A DNA stretch of 64,000 nucleotides from contig WARS01000043.1 in the NCBI GenBank assembly GCA_008933995.1, forward strand, positions 6,626,977-6,690,976, given 5' to 3'. A program made the translations under genes and the position numbers. Position 1 is the first letter of the stretch. Each line of letters begins with the position of its first letter. The notes under the pieces are model-generated. The model saw only the letters and a program-made list of their open reading frames with translations, was not told the origin of the DNA and did not search any database. This document shows positions 23,538 through 35,400 of the stretch, in pieces. Origin of the DNA: Datnioides undecimradiatus (lineage: Eukaryota > Chordata > Actinopteri > Lobotiformes > Datnioididae).

Positions 23538-26500
23538 TTATCTCAGAGGATTATCTGTTATTGTGGGTATTATGACTTTCATTGAGAAGGCAGCGACATG
23601 TGAACGGCTCAGAGACGATGAAGAGAACAAAAACCAGAATCAGACGCAGAGATCGACCCTGTTGTGCTTCACATAGGCATCATTTGTTGTGCCTTATAGG
23701 AGCAGGTTATTAGCAAAAATAAATAATTATCTACAGTAATTATTAATTGAAAGAATATTATTATTAATAAGAATTAATAATTACGGGGTACCACCCTGGT
23801 ATCAGGGACCAATAACCAACTCGAAAATCAGTCTCACAAATGTTCGCTTACAGATATCAGTACCTGGGAGGTACTGATATGCATAAGACGAACAATGAAG
23901 GTGTGAATCCGAGCACTGACTCTTTTAACCAGCCTTTACAACAACACTTGTACAAACAATGCAGACAACTTCTCTTTAAAACATAACAGAATTTATTAAA
24001 ATCAATGATATCAATTAGTAATCGATAACACCTCAATCAATAAACATCCATCATGTACCTATTCTAAATTATACAAGGGTGTGTGTGTGTGTAAAAGAGG
24101 AGGGGTGAGGTTGCGGACGTGAGGGAGGAGAGGGAGTACGTCACGCAAGAGTTTCGGTCAGGGGAAATGACCGCGAGGTTGGAGACCGCAAGATGGCGAC
24201 TGGAGCAGGCGTGTTGTGCTAAACTCTGCAGCATTATTCGAGTATCTGATGGGAATTTGACGAGGCCAGTGGTTTGAATTGCTTGTTAAACTGCTAGACC
24301 TCAACCAAACAAGGATAGAAGAGTTTGAATGACACAGTGAAGACCTACCGACATTAACTCTCTGACACGTGCGACAACCAAGTTACGAGCTAGCCTACGA
24401 AGCTAACATTGACACCACATCAGTGACCCGAAATGACAAAGAGAGATGCAAAAAATGCTCTCCCCTTCCTGAGACCCCCAGCCAAAGTCCAAACCCGAAG
24501 AAACTATGCGGTAACAGCAAGGAGAAAGACATGGTTTCTAACTCCGACATCCTTCAAGCCATGTGTGAGTTAAAGAGGAGTTTTTCTGCATTTGAGCAAC
24601 AAATGACACAAAATACAGCAGACATTAAAGAAGCCAAAGAAGTGATGAAAGAGCTTAACTAAAGATACGGAAGACAAAGTGAAAACGCTGAATAAAAGAG
24701 CGGACGAACTGAAAGAAAAAAACAAAGAAGGGGAAAGATACACCAGAAGATGGAATCTGCATCTCATCAACCTCCCAGAAAAAGAAAACGAAGATGTGAG
24801 GCAAGAAGTCCTCAAAATATTGAGTCAGATTGCACCGGATGAAAAAAGTAAGCTGGGATTCCTGGTTGAGACGGTACACAGAGTGGGACGCCCGAGGGAT
24901 GACAGCAGACCGCGTCCAGTTATCATCCAGTTTACCATGCGATCCTTCAGGAGCAAGATATGGAGAGAATCACGCAACGCTGACATTTTGAAGAAGATGA
25001 ACCTCCGTATCGCCAAAGACCTAACCCGCTTCGAGAAAGACTGCAGAAACAAACTGTGGCCTTTGGTCGAACAGGCACGAAAGGATGGAAAGAAAACCAG
25101 ATGGCAAGGACCGATCGTCTTCATTGATGGGGTTAAATTCACTGCGTGAGAAATCTGTTTTGATAACAACAATACCTGATTAGGTTTGATTAGGTAAGCT
25201 TAATATAAGCATTGTTATGGCCTAAACACAGTTAAAGTTATTCACCTGATACTCATAATGCTCAGAGTATTTATAACTTTTTCAAGGTAGGGAGTTCACT
25301 AAACTCCTTTCTTGTTGTTGTTTCCTTGTTTTGCCATCTTGTTATTTTCTTTTCATGGCAACCAATAATTTCATTAACCTGAAAGTGATTTCTCTAAATG
25401 TCAATGGCCTACGTAATATGACTAAAAGAAAGGCCATTTTTTTGTTTTGTAGAAAATCTAATGCAGATCTATTTTTTTTTTTTTACAAGAGACACACTCA
25501 TGTGAAGATGATCGTAAGTTCTGGAGAAGTCAATGGGGAGACCAAATCTATTTAAGTCATGGATCTAACAACTCAGCAGGAGTAGCTATATTGTTTAATA
25601 AATTCAAAGGAGATGTTATAGAATCCCACTTATCTGAAGAAGGTAGGTGGATTATCTTGGTGCTTAGAGTAAACAACGTGATTCTAGTGATGAATAACAT
25701 TTATGGTCATAATAACAATGTACTAGCAAAAAATTTGTTTAGCCAACTGACTGCAAAACTAATGATGCTAAAAGAAAAATATAAAGAGGCTCATGTAATT
25801 ATTGGCGGTGACCTAAATGATGCAGCTGACGACTTAATGGACAGAATGCCAGCTAGAATGCCCTCCAACTCAAGATTTAAAGTGGTATCATACTTAAGTG
25901 AGCAACTTAATGTTATAGACACCTGGCGATATATTCACCCTTACCAAAAAGAGTACACATGGAGTAATGCCAGTAATTCTTTACATTCACGAATAGACAT
26001 GTGGTTAATATCCACTTACACTATGCAATTTGTTTCTGTATCATCTCATAGTTATGCCCCCTTTTCAGATCACAAAATGATAGTCATTTCCTTTACTAAT
26101 CCTCTAGAACAAAAAGCAACACTACGCGGTTATTGGAAATTAAATTGTAATTTACTGAAAGACGAAGCCTTCTGTAACTCAGTCAAAGCAATAGCGTGGA
26201 AAGTCTTTAATGGGAATGAACTTACATACACAAAAATGGGAATTCTTTAAATTTAAAATCAGAGAATCAGCCATTAGACACAGTAAAGAATTGAAAAAAC
26301 GCAGCAATATTAAAGAATCTGAAATTATGAAAGAACTAAATATCCTAATAAACAAAAGGTCCCCTACTCCAGAGGAAGAAATTAAATTGACAAAATTGAA
26401 AGATGAGTTGGATCGTTTGTATATTAATATGACTAAGGGAGGCATAATAACATTGTTTCCCAAACCAGACAAAGACCACCTGCTATTGGATAACTGGAGA

Positions 26501-29500
26501 CCAATAACACTGCTCAATGTTGACTATAAAATTCTCTCACTAATTTTTGCCAGACGTTTAAGAAAAGGTTTAAATGAAATCATAAATGAAACTCAAACTG
26601 GTTTTATGAATAATCGTCATATATGCTGCAACATTAGGTTTATCCTTGATTTAATAGATTACTCGGAATATGTCGATTCAGACGCTTTAATTTTATTTTT
26701 AGACTTCTATAAGGCATTCGACAGTGTAGAGCATCAATTTTTATTCCATTCACTTCAAACCTTTGGGTTTGGTGAAAGGTTCGTTTCATATATCAGAATG
26801 CTCTATAAAGATATTAGTAGTAGCGTCATGTTATTCCCATATTCTACCAAAAGATTCTCTGTTTGTAGGTCAGTCCGTCAAGGCTGTCCCTGTTCTCCAT
26901 TTCTCTTTCTTATAGTCGTTGAATTGCTTTCAATTCAAATTTGACAGAGCAATGTCTTTCAAGGTTTAAAGATCTTTGAGAGAGAGATTAGGATAACTCA
27001 ACTAGCTGATGATACAGTCTTATTTTTGGAAAATAAACAACATATAGAGACAGCACTTAAGCTAATAGACTTCTTTTCTTGTGCATCAGGTCTAAAACTC
27101 AGTTTAACAAAATGTGAAATATTGTGTCTCTACAACACTAATGAAACACTAATATATAAGATACCAGTTAAAAAAGTGTCAAATATCTTGGAATTCATAT
27201 TTCTAAAAATCCTAGTGAACGTCAAACAAAAAACTTTAAACCTATGATACAAAAGACTAAAAATATATTTAATATGTGGCTTCAAAGAGATTTGTCTTTA
27301 TTAGGCAGAGTTCTTCTGAGTAAAGCAGATGGCATCTCTAGATTTGTATACCCTACTCTCTCTCTTTATGTTCAACAATCCTTATGTAAAGAAATAAATA
27401 ACACCCTAATTAGCTTTATTTGGAAAAACATTTAAGACAAAATGGATAATTGACTTTCTGAAAAAGCCAGAGTCTCTTTGGTGCTTTATCCCGTATAATA
27501 TTTTTGGAAAAATTGGAGGGTTAGCTTTTCTCCTAAATTGTGACTATGATGTTTTAAAATTACCTCTAAAGTTATCTAAATTTCATCAACAAGCTCTTTC
27601 AGCTGCAAAATTATGCTTTGTCCATAACTTCTCCCCTCATAAAACTATTATTTGGAACAACGAGTTCATTACTAGGAAAAATAAATCTCTTTTTCTGAAA
27701 CATTGGATTGACAAAGGAATAGTTTACCTCAAAGACTTACAAAATGATGAAGGTGAAATTTTTAGCTATGAAGAATTTCTTAGATCCAAAATCTTTCCTG
27801 TTACTTATAAAGAATTTCAAATGGTGATAAATGCTATCCCCAGTGGAATTCTCCAATTGATAAAAGGTCATTTTGAAAGGCAGGAGACAGAGAAAGTTGA
27901 TGTTACCTTCTTTATAAATGGTATAAATATTATGAGTCACCATTGTAAAAATAAACATATAAGGAATCATTTTTTCAAAAAAAGGAAAATCGCCCCTTGA
28001 GGGAAATTTGTATGGTCCTCCTCCTTCTCTGACATTGATTGGAAAACGACATGGCTCCTTCCTCATAAGTTTGTCATCTCCAATAAAATTAAAGAAGTTC
28101 AATATAAAATTATACATAACATCTACCCCACTAATACTTTTTTATCAAAATGTATTAGTATTGATGTGAATTGTACATTTTGTAATACCGAAGAGGAAAC
28201 AATTAGGCACCTTTTTGTTGAATGTAATTTTTCAAAGAATTTTTGGAAAAAAATTGAATTTTATATCACCTCTCAATCCAAGATACCAATCAATTTATCA
28301 ACTAAAGATATACTTCTATACTACAACAATAAAGATAAGAAATTTCAACACCTAGTTAATTTGATTATCTTAATTGCTAAATTCTACATACATAAAGCCA
28401 AGTTTTCCAAAAATCGACCTTTCTTTCCTGTTTTTGAAATTGATTTCAAGATTTTGAATGTATTAAAAGAATAAAGAATAAGAAATGTATACACACTGTG
28501 AACATAATTCAAGAATTGTTTAGAGAAATGTAACTTGCTTAGGCTTTTTTTTTGTGTGTCAACTATTCTCACCCTGACTTTTCGTGCACTTTATGGTTTT
28601 ATACTTTTATTTATTGTCAAAGTTCAAGATGCCAGACTATACTTTTTTTTTTCCAATGTTCATCTTTCTGAATGTAATTGTTTGTTCTCAATAAAGTTGG
28701 AAAAAAAAAAAAAAAGACCACAAGGTTTGAAAAAGACAACAGCTAGTGGCGTCTGTGAGCTTAGCCGTGTGTCTCTGACAAATGAGGTTTCACCGGTGTA
28801 TACCCGGTGTGTATGTGTGTGTCAGTTAAGGGGGAAAGAAGGGAAAACACAGCACATAAAGAAAAATTCTTCGGGCTCCGGTCGTCAGACTGTAGTACGC
28901 CCAATCAAAGAAATCAAATGAACAAATGGGACGCTTGGTCCATTAATTCAAAGCATGGGACTTGTAGTCTGCTAACTTAACTTATACAATAAAAATTATG
29001 AAGAAAACACACTTAAAACTACCTCTGCCCAGATCAAGCCTCTTACGTGCCTACGAAGCAGGGAGATGTGTGGGATCCGTCTTTGGGTCCTGCTCGGTTC
29101 CTCGGCTCGGATGATGAGTACAGTGACTGAGTTCCAGTACAGGTTGGAAGTGGTGGTTTACTTCCTTTTGCGTCGTGCCTAGCTGGGATTCGTGTGGAAG
29201 CCACTAGACACAGACTGGAAGCTCGTGGTTTAAGCAGTGTTCACTTCCTTTTACGTCGTGACCAGCTGGGATCCTTGTGGAAACCGGCTGGAAGCAACTG
29301 GAAGCCAAGTTGTGAGGGTTAGTCCAGGTAATATACCTGCAAACATCTGGCCGCACAGCAGGGTGCTGGCGGCTATTGTCCAATGGGAGTCCGCACCCAC
29401 CAGGGGGGGTACGACAGAGGGGGTTAGGAACGGAGGTGGCCTGGGCTCCTTCCTGGTCTGGCCCTTTGATCTTAGACAAATGGAGCGGGGTGCTGGTGGT

Positions 29501-32171
29501 TCCCGTGCCATTTGGGGGTCAGTGCTCACCAGGGGGGCGGCCGAGCAGGTAGGGGCGGAGGTGTCCCACACTCCTGTGTGCTCTGGTCCACAGGTCTAAG
29601 ATAAGGAGCAGCCAGGATGCTAACAGCTCCGTCCAATTGGTGGCTGCACCCAGCAGGGGGGCAGCAGAGTGATTAGGGATGGAGGTGTCCTGCATACCTT
29701 TGTGACCTGGCTCCCAGGTCTTAGACAAAGAGAGCAGCCATTTGGTTGGTCTGCAATCTTTGACCTGTATCAGACCTCAGGTTGTAAACCTTGTCGGGGG
29801 CCTGTTGTCTGTATGAGGCCCAACAACCCTCTGCTCTGCCTCCAGGCAGTAATCAAGCAATTAAGTAATCGAGTACTGTACATGAATGTTTCTGCTTTAT
29901 ACTCCTAACTACATTTGGCAGCTTTAGTTACTTTACAAATTCAGATTTTCAGATGAAATAATAAATTGTGATAATATATAATAGTAATATTTATGGATTA
30001 AGTTGCTCAGCATTAAAAAATCCAGTATAAATATTTGTTATTCTAAAGTGAGTCCTTTTTAGTATTTTTATGTAATCCTGGATATGGATATGGTTGTGCT
30101 CTTGAGTACAGGAGTTTTCTTGTAACAGATTACTTCTAGTTTGTGGTATTACTACTTCAGTAAAAGATCTGAGTACTCCTTCAGTTTAAACCGGAGAGAG
30201 CAGCTGGAGTCCAGTTCTCCAGTCCCAGCACTCAGTTATTCCTTCATGCTAATCGCCACGAGTCGCTAATGCCAAAATAAATCATTTGTCAGTGATTTCT
30301 AATCAATCAAAGTGTCTGAGATCATTTCTGATGTGTCGTCTCGATGGTTTAACGACCTCTACTCTGATTAGCTTTGGGTGAAAAGCCGCAGGCAGAGTCT
30401 GCTGCTCTGTTAGGCTGCTAACATGCAGCTTTGAGCTAATGTTAGCATGCTAACATGGTGACAACAACAGGTGCAATGCTTCCTGTGCCTGCCACCATCA
30501 TAGCCCAGTGTGTTAGCATGCTAGCTAATTAGCAGTAAACCGAGTTGGGCTGAGGCTGAATGCCGTCAGCTGTTGCTTGATGGCGGCACTATGACGAAAA
30601 GACAGGAGGAACGTCATCAGGAGTCATCCTCTGAGGAACATGAATATCTGAACATCATAACAATCTGTTCTACTGCTCTGAGATGTTTCAGACGGTCATG
30701 TGCCTTTACAACTGCTAAAACCCCTGAATGAACCCCTCAGCTTAACTTTGAGGTGTGAAACATCTTCAGGTGTCGGCCCATCGATTGATGTGATGTTTCT
30801 AATAATCCATCAATAATCCTGTAAATCTACACAGAAGGCCTCATGAGTCTGAGTTACTACAATGTGCTTATGAAATCAGTCACATCAGGAACATTTGATC
30901 TGACTTGATGGACAGAATAAGGAGCTTTGGTTCTTCATGTTCTCTTCTCTGACGTGATGACCTCAGAACATCTGAAGATATCAGGCTGAAATTAATAGAG
31001 TGAAGGATAGCCAATCGATCGGCTGGCCCATCTGAAATATTGATGAAGGAGATAAAGAGCTGCTGGTGACTGACTGAACGTGGCCTCCGCTGCTTCATGT
31101 TTGTTTCTTCTTCATGTGAAGTTCTGCAGCAATGTGCAGCTTTGGACTCAAACACGGCGAAGGTCTCACTTCAGGCTCATCTTCACCACGTTTCTCAAAT
31201 CAAAAGATTGACAGATTGATGGAGGAAATGATCAGCAGCTGAACCCATTGTTTATTTGTTTGTTTGTTTGGTGACAGACATCAGGTTCATCTGATCAGTA
31301 AAGCTCAGTAAAGCAATAATTCATATTTACATTCATATTGTATTGTTTCTATGTGTGTTTTATGATTTTACTTCTCCTTTATTTATGTGTTTATTCGTTT
31401 ATTTATTAAAATTATGATTTAATGCAGCCTTGAACAACACAATGCACATCGAAAACTAAACCTTGATGCAAAACTTATTAATTTTATTTTGGACATTTTG
31501 GTGTATTTCATGGATTTATTTCCACTGGTTTTTGTTTTTATTTATTTGTTTGTTTATATTTTACACTGCTTATTTTCTCATCGTCCCTTAATGCCAGCGC
31601 CTTTCATTCAATCTGAAATAACCTGACAAACGTTTAAATGTTGTGACGCTGACGCTCTGCAGGCTCCACAGCGAGGTTGACAGGTGAGAAATCTGATTAT
31701 TGACCGTTTTTATGTGGATTTTACAGTTGCCATGGTAACCACAGAGCAGGTAACCAGGAACTCCTCCTGTCTAAGTTTAGAGCGAGAGCTTAGTTATTTG
31801 TTTTTATTAGTTTTCTTTACTGTCTGATCTTTGAAAGTTGTTCAACATGCTGTTGGTTTTGTTTTCAATAACCTGATTTAATAAAGTTACATATTCAAAC
31901 AGATGGAAATAGCTGCTGCTGCTGTTTTCACTGCTTATATAACCGACATTAAATAAAATGAGATCTCCCAGAACAGTGAACTTTACGTCACTGGCCAAAC
32001 TCGTAAACGTTCCACTAAACCCTTCACACAGGAACAGCGTGGTTTCATGTCTCTGTGAGGACCAGCACGACTTTTAGAGCCGAGGACTGAAGTTTGAATA
32101 TTTCCTTCACACACAATAAACAGGCTGCATGTTTGGGTTCATGTGCCATGTCAGTGAAAGTGTGTGTGTGT

Positions 32172-32209
<38 letters not shown>

Positions 32210-32392
32210 TCCTCACTGAAGCTGAAAAACAACAGCAGAGCGGCGTCGCCCTGAATAACTTTCCTGTCTGTCGCTGCACAGCTCGTTAAGCTTGTTAAGA
32301 CACACATCGAGCTGTCTGAACATCATTGATTAGCAGGCGGCGTGACGGACGCACCGACAGCCACACAGCTTATTTAGATGCAGGTGACCTTC

Positions 32393-32456
<64 letters not shown>

Positions 32457-35400
32457 CTTTGTAATTTAGAGCTCATTTCCTTTGTATTAAGCCTTTCTGA
32501 TGTTTGTGCATCACATTCACACACCGACACACAGGTGAAGACACACACCTGTTGTTTCAAACATCACAGCTTATTTAGTTTGTCTGAGTTCAGCCTTAAC
32601 GGGCCGGAGGGTAACAGTTATGTTCAGCCTAGTGTCAGGATCCAGCCTGTAGTGTCGTCACTCACCTATCCTGATGAATCCGTCTTCTGTTCGATGGTAC
32701 TTTGGTGTTTTCTCTCTGCCATCTGTCAGTGCCTCTTTGTCTGCCTGGATATTCTGTCAAAACACACAAACGCACCTTTACTGCCCTGATTATTAGTTAC
32801 TCATAATTGTAGCATAATATGTTAGCCTGTATTAGCATTAATTAAACAGATGGATAGGAAACATTAAAACAATTGTACAAGTTGAAAAGAAGCAAGAAAA
32901 CCAGTTTATGGGAGTCACAGCCGCCAATATAAAATAATAATATACTAAGTTTGAAATGTCATTTTCCATTCCTGTGGAGGATCTGACAAAGCTTCCATAA
33001 AGAATTTAATCCAAATTTAATTTAATGTTTGACAATCGCAGTGGGTTCCAGTGTGCTCCGAAACCAACAGATCAGGACTCCCTCCTGTCATTGGCCTCAT
33101 GTAAACAAAGACAAGCAGGAGATCCCTCACTGGCTTCCCACCAATTAACACACAAGTTAATAGACAACTCTGCCAAGGTGAGGCCATCATAAATCAAGGT
33201 GCTGATTTTTATTGATTATATATTTGTTTATTGATAAACAAATATATAATCAACATTTTGTCCGTCTTCAGTTTCCTCCTGTTTGTCTTCCACATCCTCC
33301 TCTCCCATCATCTCCCTCTTCCCCTCTCTCGCATGGTCAGCGTTACCCTGGCAACTGCCTCCACCTTCTCAGTCATCCCCCTGCATCCACAGCTTCCTCT
33401 AAGTGTTTCTCTTTAGTTGTCTCTCTCTCCTCTGCTGAGGTCGATCTCCTCCTTTTCCTCTCTTCAGCCTTTGTCTTACAGTCGACCACAGAGGAGGCAG
33501 ATCCATCACTTTGCCTCAACTAACCGGGACCACAAACCTGCTCTGCTCTCAGTAATGTTGAAGGTGCTGATGATAAATTCGTCAGATGTGGTTACTTTTT
33601 AGTTACACCCATCATTTCGTTCAGTAATAATGACACACTCATAAAACAAGGTCAAACAGAGCAGGAAACAGGACAAAGCTTCTGTAATAGATTAATGACT
33701 AAGTAACTGGTCTGGACTGGACTTCAGGACTCACATCAAAAGGCAGAACCTCCACTGACGTGTTGAAAAGTTTGTCTCCCGGATGTTCAATGTTTCCGCT
33801 GCGGAAGAAATACCTGAAAGAAGAACCAACACAGACAGACAGAGTCCGGTTCAGTACACTGGAGACAATCACCATGATCGTATCAGCGATGGTAGAAGAA
33901 GAACCAGTGGTGGTCATTTTCACAGAAGTAGCAGTTGTAGTTAAAGAAATTGAACACTATCACTGGTCTAACCGTCCGATTAGGGGATGCTGGATTTAAG
34001 CTACCCTGTACCTATTAAACCACGATACCCTTTGGTACCCTTAAGACCATATCAGTCCTGATGCCCTCCAGTCCTCTTGAACTCCCTCCTGGAGCTCCTT
34101 GTTCAGTCTGGCACCCCTGAGAGATTACTATCCATGAGTACCCCCTAATACCCACATATGCCCTCTGGTACCCCCTGCATCCCTGATGCCCTGGTATGAT
34201 TTGGTACCCCTTTGGTAACCCAGAGACCTGGTTACATTTTCCTGTCCCAGAAATGCCCTCTACTACCCTGCCCCATGCTGTTCAGGTATCTTCTGATCCA
34301 TCTCACATCACACCCTGTAACCCTGGTACCCTTTGGTTTGATCTAACACCCTGGCATCGTCTGGTGCCCTTCACCACCTGTAACTCTAGAACCATCTGAT
34401 ACCCCAGAGCCCAGTATCCTCCATGACCGTTAACACTCGGGCATCTTTACCCCTCAGATTGGGTAAGGACACCCTGTCACCTCCTGTAACACTCCTTGGT
34501 ACCAACCTCTCGATCCGGACAGGTGTGAAGAATCGTATCCGTATGAAGTCCCCTGCTACAGGGGTGAAGGCCCAGAAGAAGTCTTCCCCCAGGTAGGCTT
34601 TCTCCAGGGTGAAGTGCTGGTAGGTCTTCAGGCTGGTCGTCACCTCCGCCAGCGGGTTGGCGTGACCCTTATGGAGGGTCTGCTTGCCAAAGTCCTTATC
34701 CTGGAACAAACCATGGAGTTGTTTGTTGATAAAACAGCACTTTGAGAGTTTGTAGTTTCTCTTTTGTGACATATTCACAGGTGAAGTTGAGGGTGTTCTC
34801 CATCTCAACACCTGAAGATGCACCGACAATGTGCTGCTGCAACCCAGCTTACAAATGAATGTTAGCTTTGTGCTGCTAACCGCTGAAGACTGATTGATGG
34901 CTGGTTCAGTCTTTGGGATCAATCTGGAGATTCGATCTAAATAACATAAAAAATGACTTCTTGATGCTTTTAGATCAAGAAGTCATTTTTTATGTTATGG
35001 CGACTGTGACCTGTGTAAGTGTGTATTAAAGCAGCTGCGATTCAGAGAAGTGGATTCAGATATCAGGGAGTTGTTTTCTACTGTGAGCTGCCTCTCTGTC
35101 TGACTGGAGAGTCTGCAGAAACACTAAGATGACTGCACTGTGCACTGACCAGAAAATAATATGAACCGTTAGTCATTTTCGACTGCCAACAGCCTTTTAC
35201 ACAGACTGGTATCGTTGCCAGCCTCGCTAGCTGCCCTTGATGACTAATCCAGTTTCAGTTCAGTCCGGAGACACTCTGAAGATACCAGCAAGATGCACAG
35301 AGGCATGACATCACTGCTGCACTGATTCAGAGACATCTGTAACAGACATTTCCAACCTCCAAACCTCGAACATGGACAGTGTATCCAGGTAAAAATCACC

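Larger units (their letters stand above)
24090..28713 (+). mobile_element. Decayed L1/Tx1-type LINE
   Basis: Non-LTR retrotransposon copy in antisense to mgat4b. The order is a GC-richer 5' region containing GCAAGATGGCGAC, an ORF1, an ORF2 with endonuclease, reverse transcriptase and terminal zinc-finger parts, then a 3' tail with AATAAAGTTGG and a 15-A run at about 28700-28713. Both frames are broken and ORF2 is internally shortened, so the copy is dead. A matching target-site duplication could not be identified by eye, so the 5' edge is approximate. Confidence 0.9.
22452..32665 (-). other. mgat4b: Expanded mgat4b intron (10.2 kb)
   Basis: Separates the exon ending GFIRI-G from the one starting TFHNG. 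It is enlarged by the LINE at about 24.09-28.71 kb, a 125-bp minisatellite and CA repeats. The remaining parts (22.5-23.4 kb and 29.9-32.1 kb) are AT-rich with no gene recognised. A GCTAA-rich patch lies at 30.41-30.53 kb. Confidence 0.7.

Noticed and set aside
23479-23676. Frames starting with long (Val-Cys) repeats, here and at other GT microsatellites
   Set aside because: Microsatellite translation; the same pattern occurs at every (GT)n in the window.
22452-32665. A further mgat4b coding exon within the LINE-containing intron
   Set aside because: The flanking exons already join in phase (RI-G to GA-ACG) and give the expected protein, so nothing is missing.
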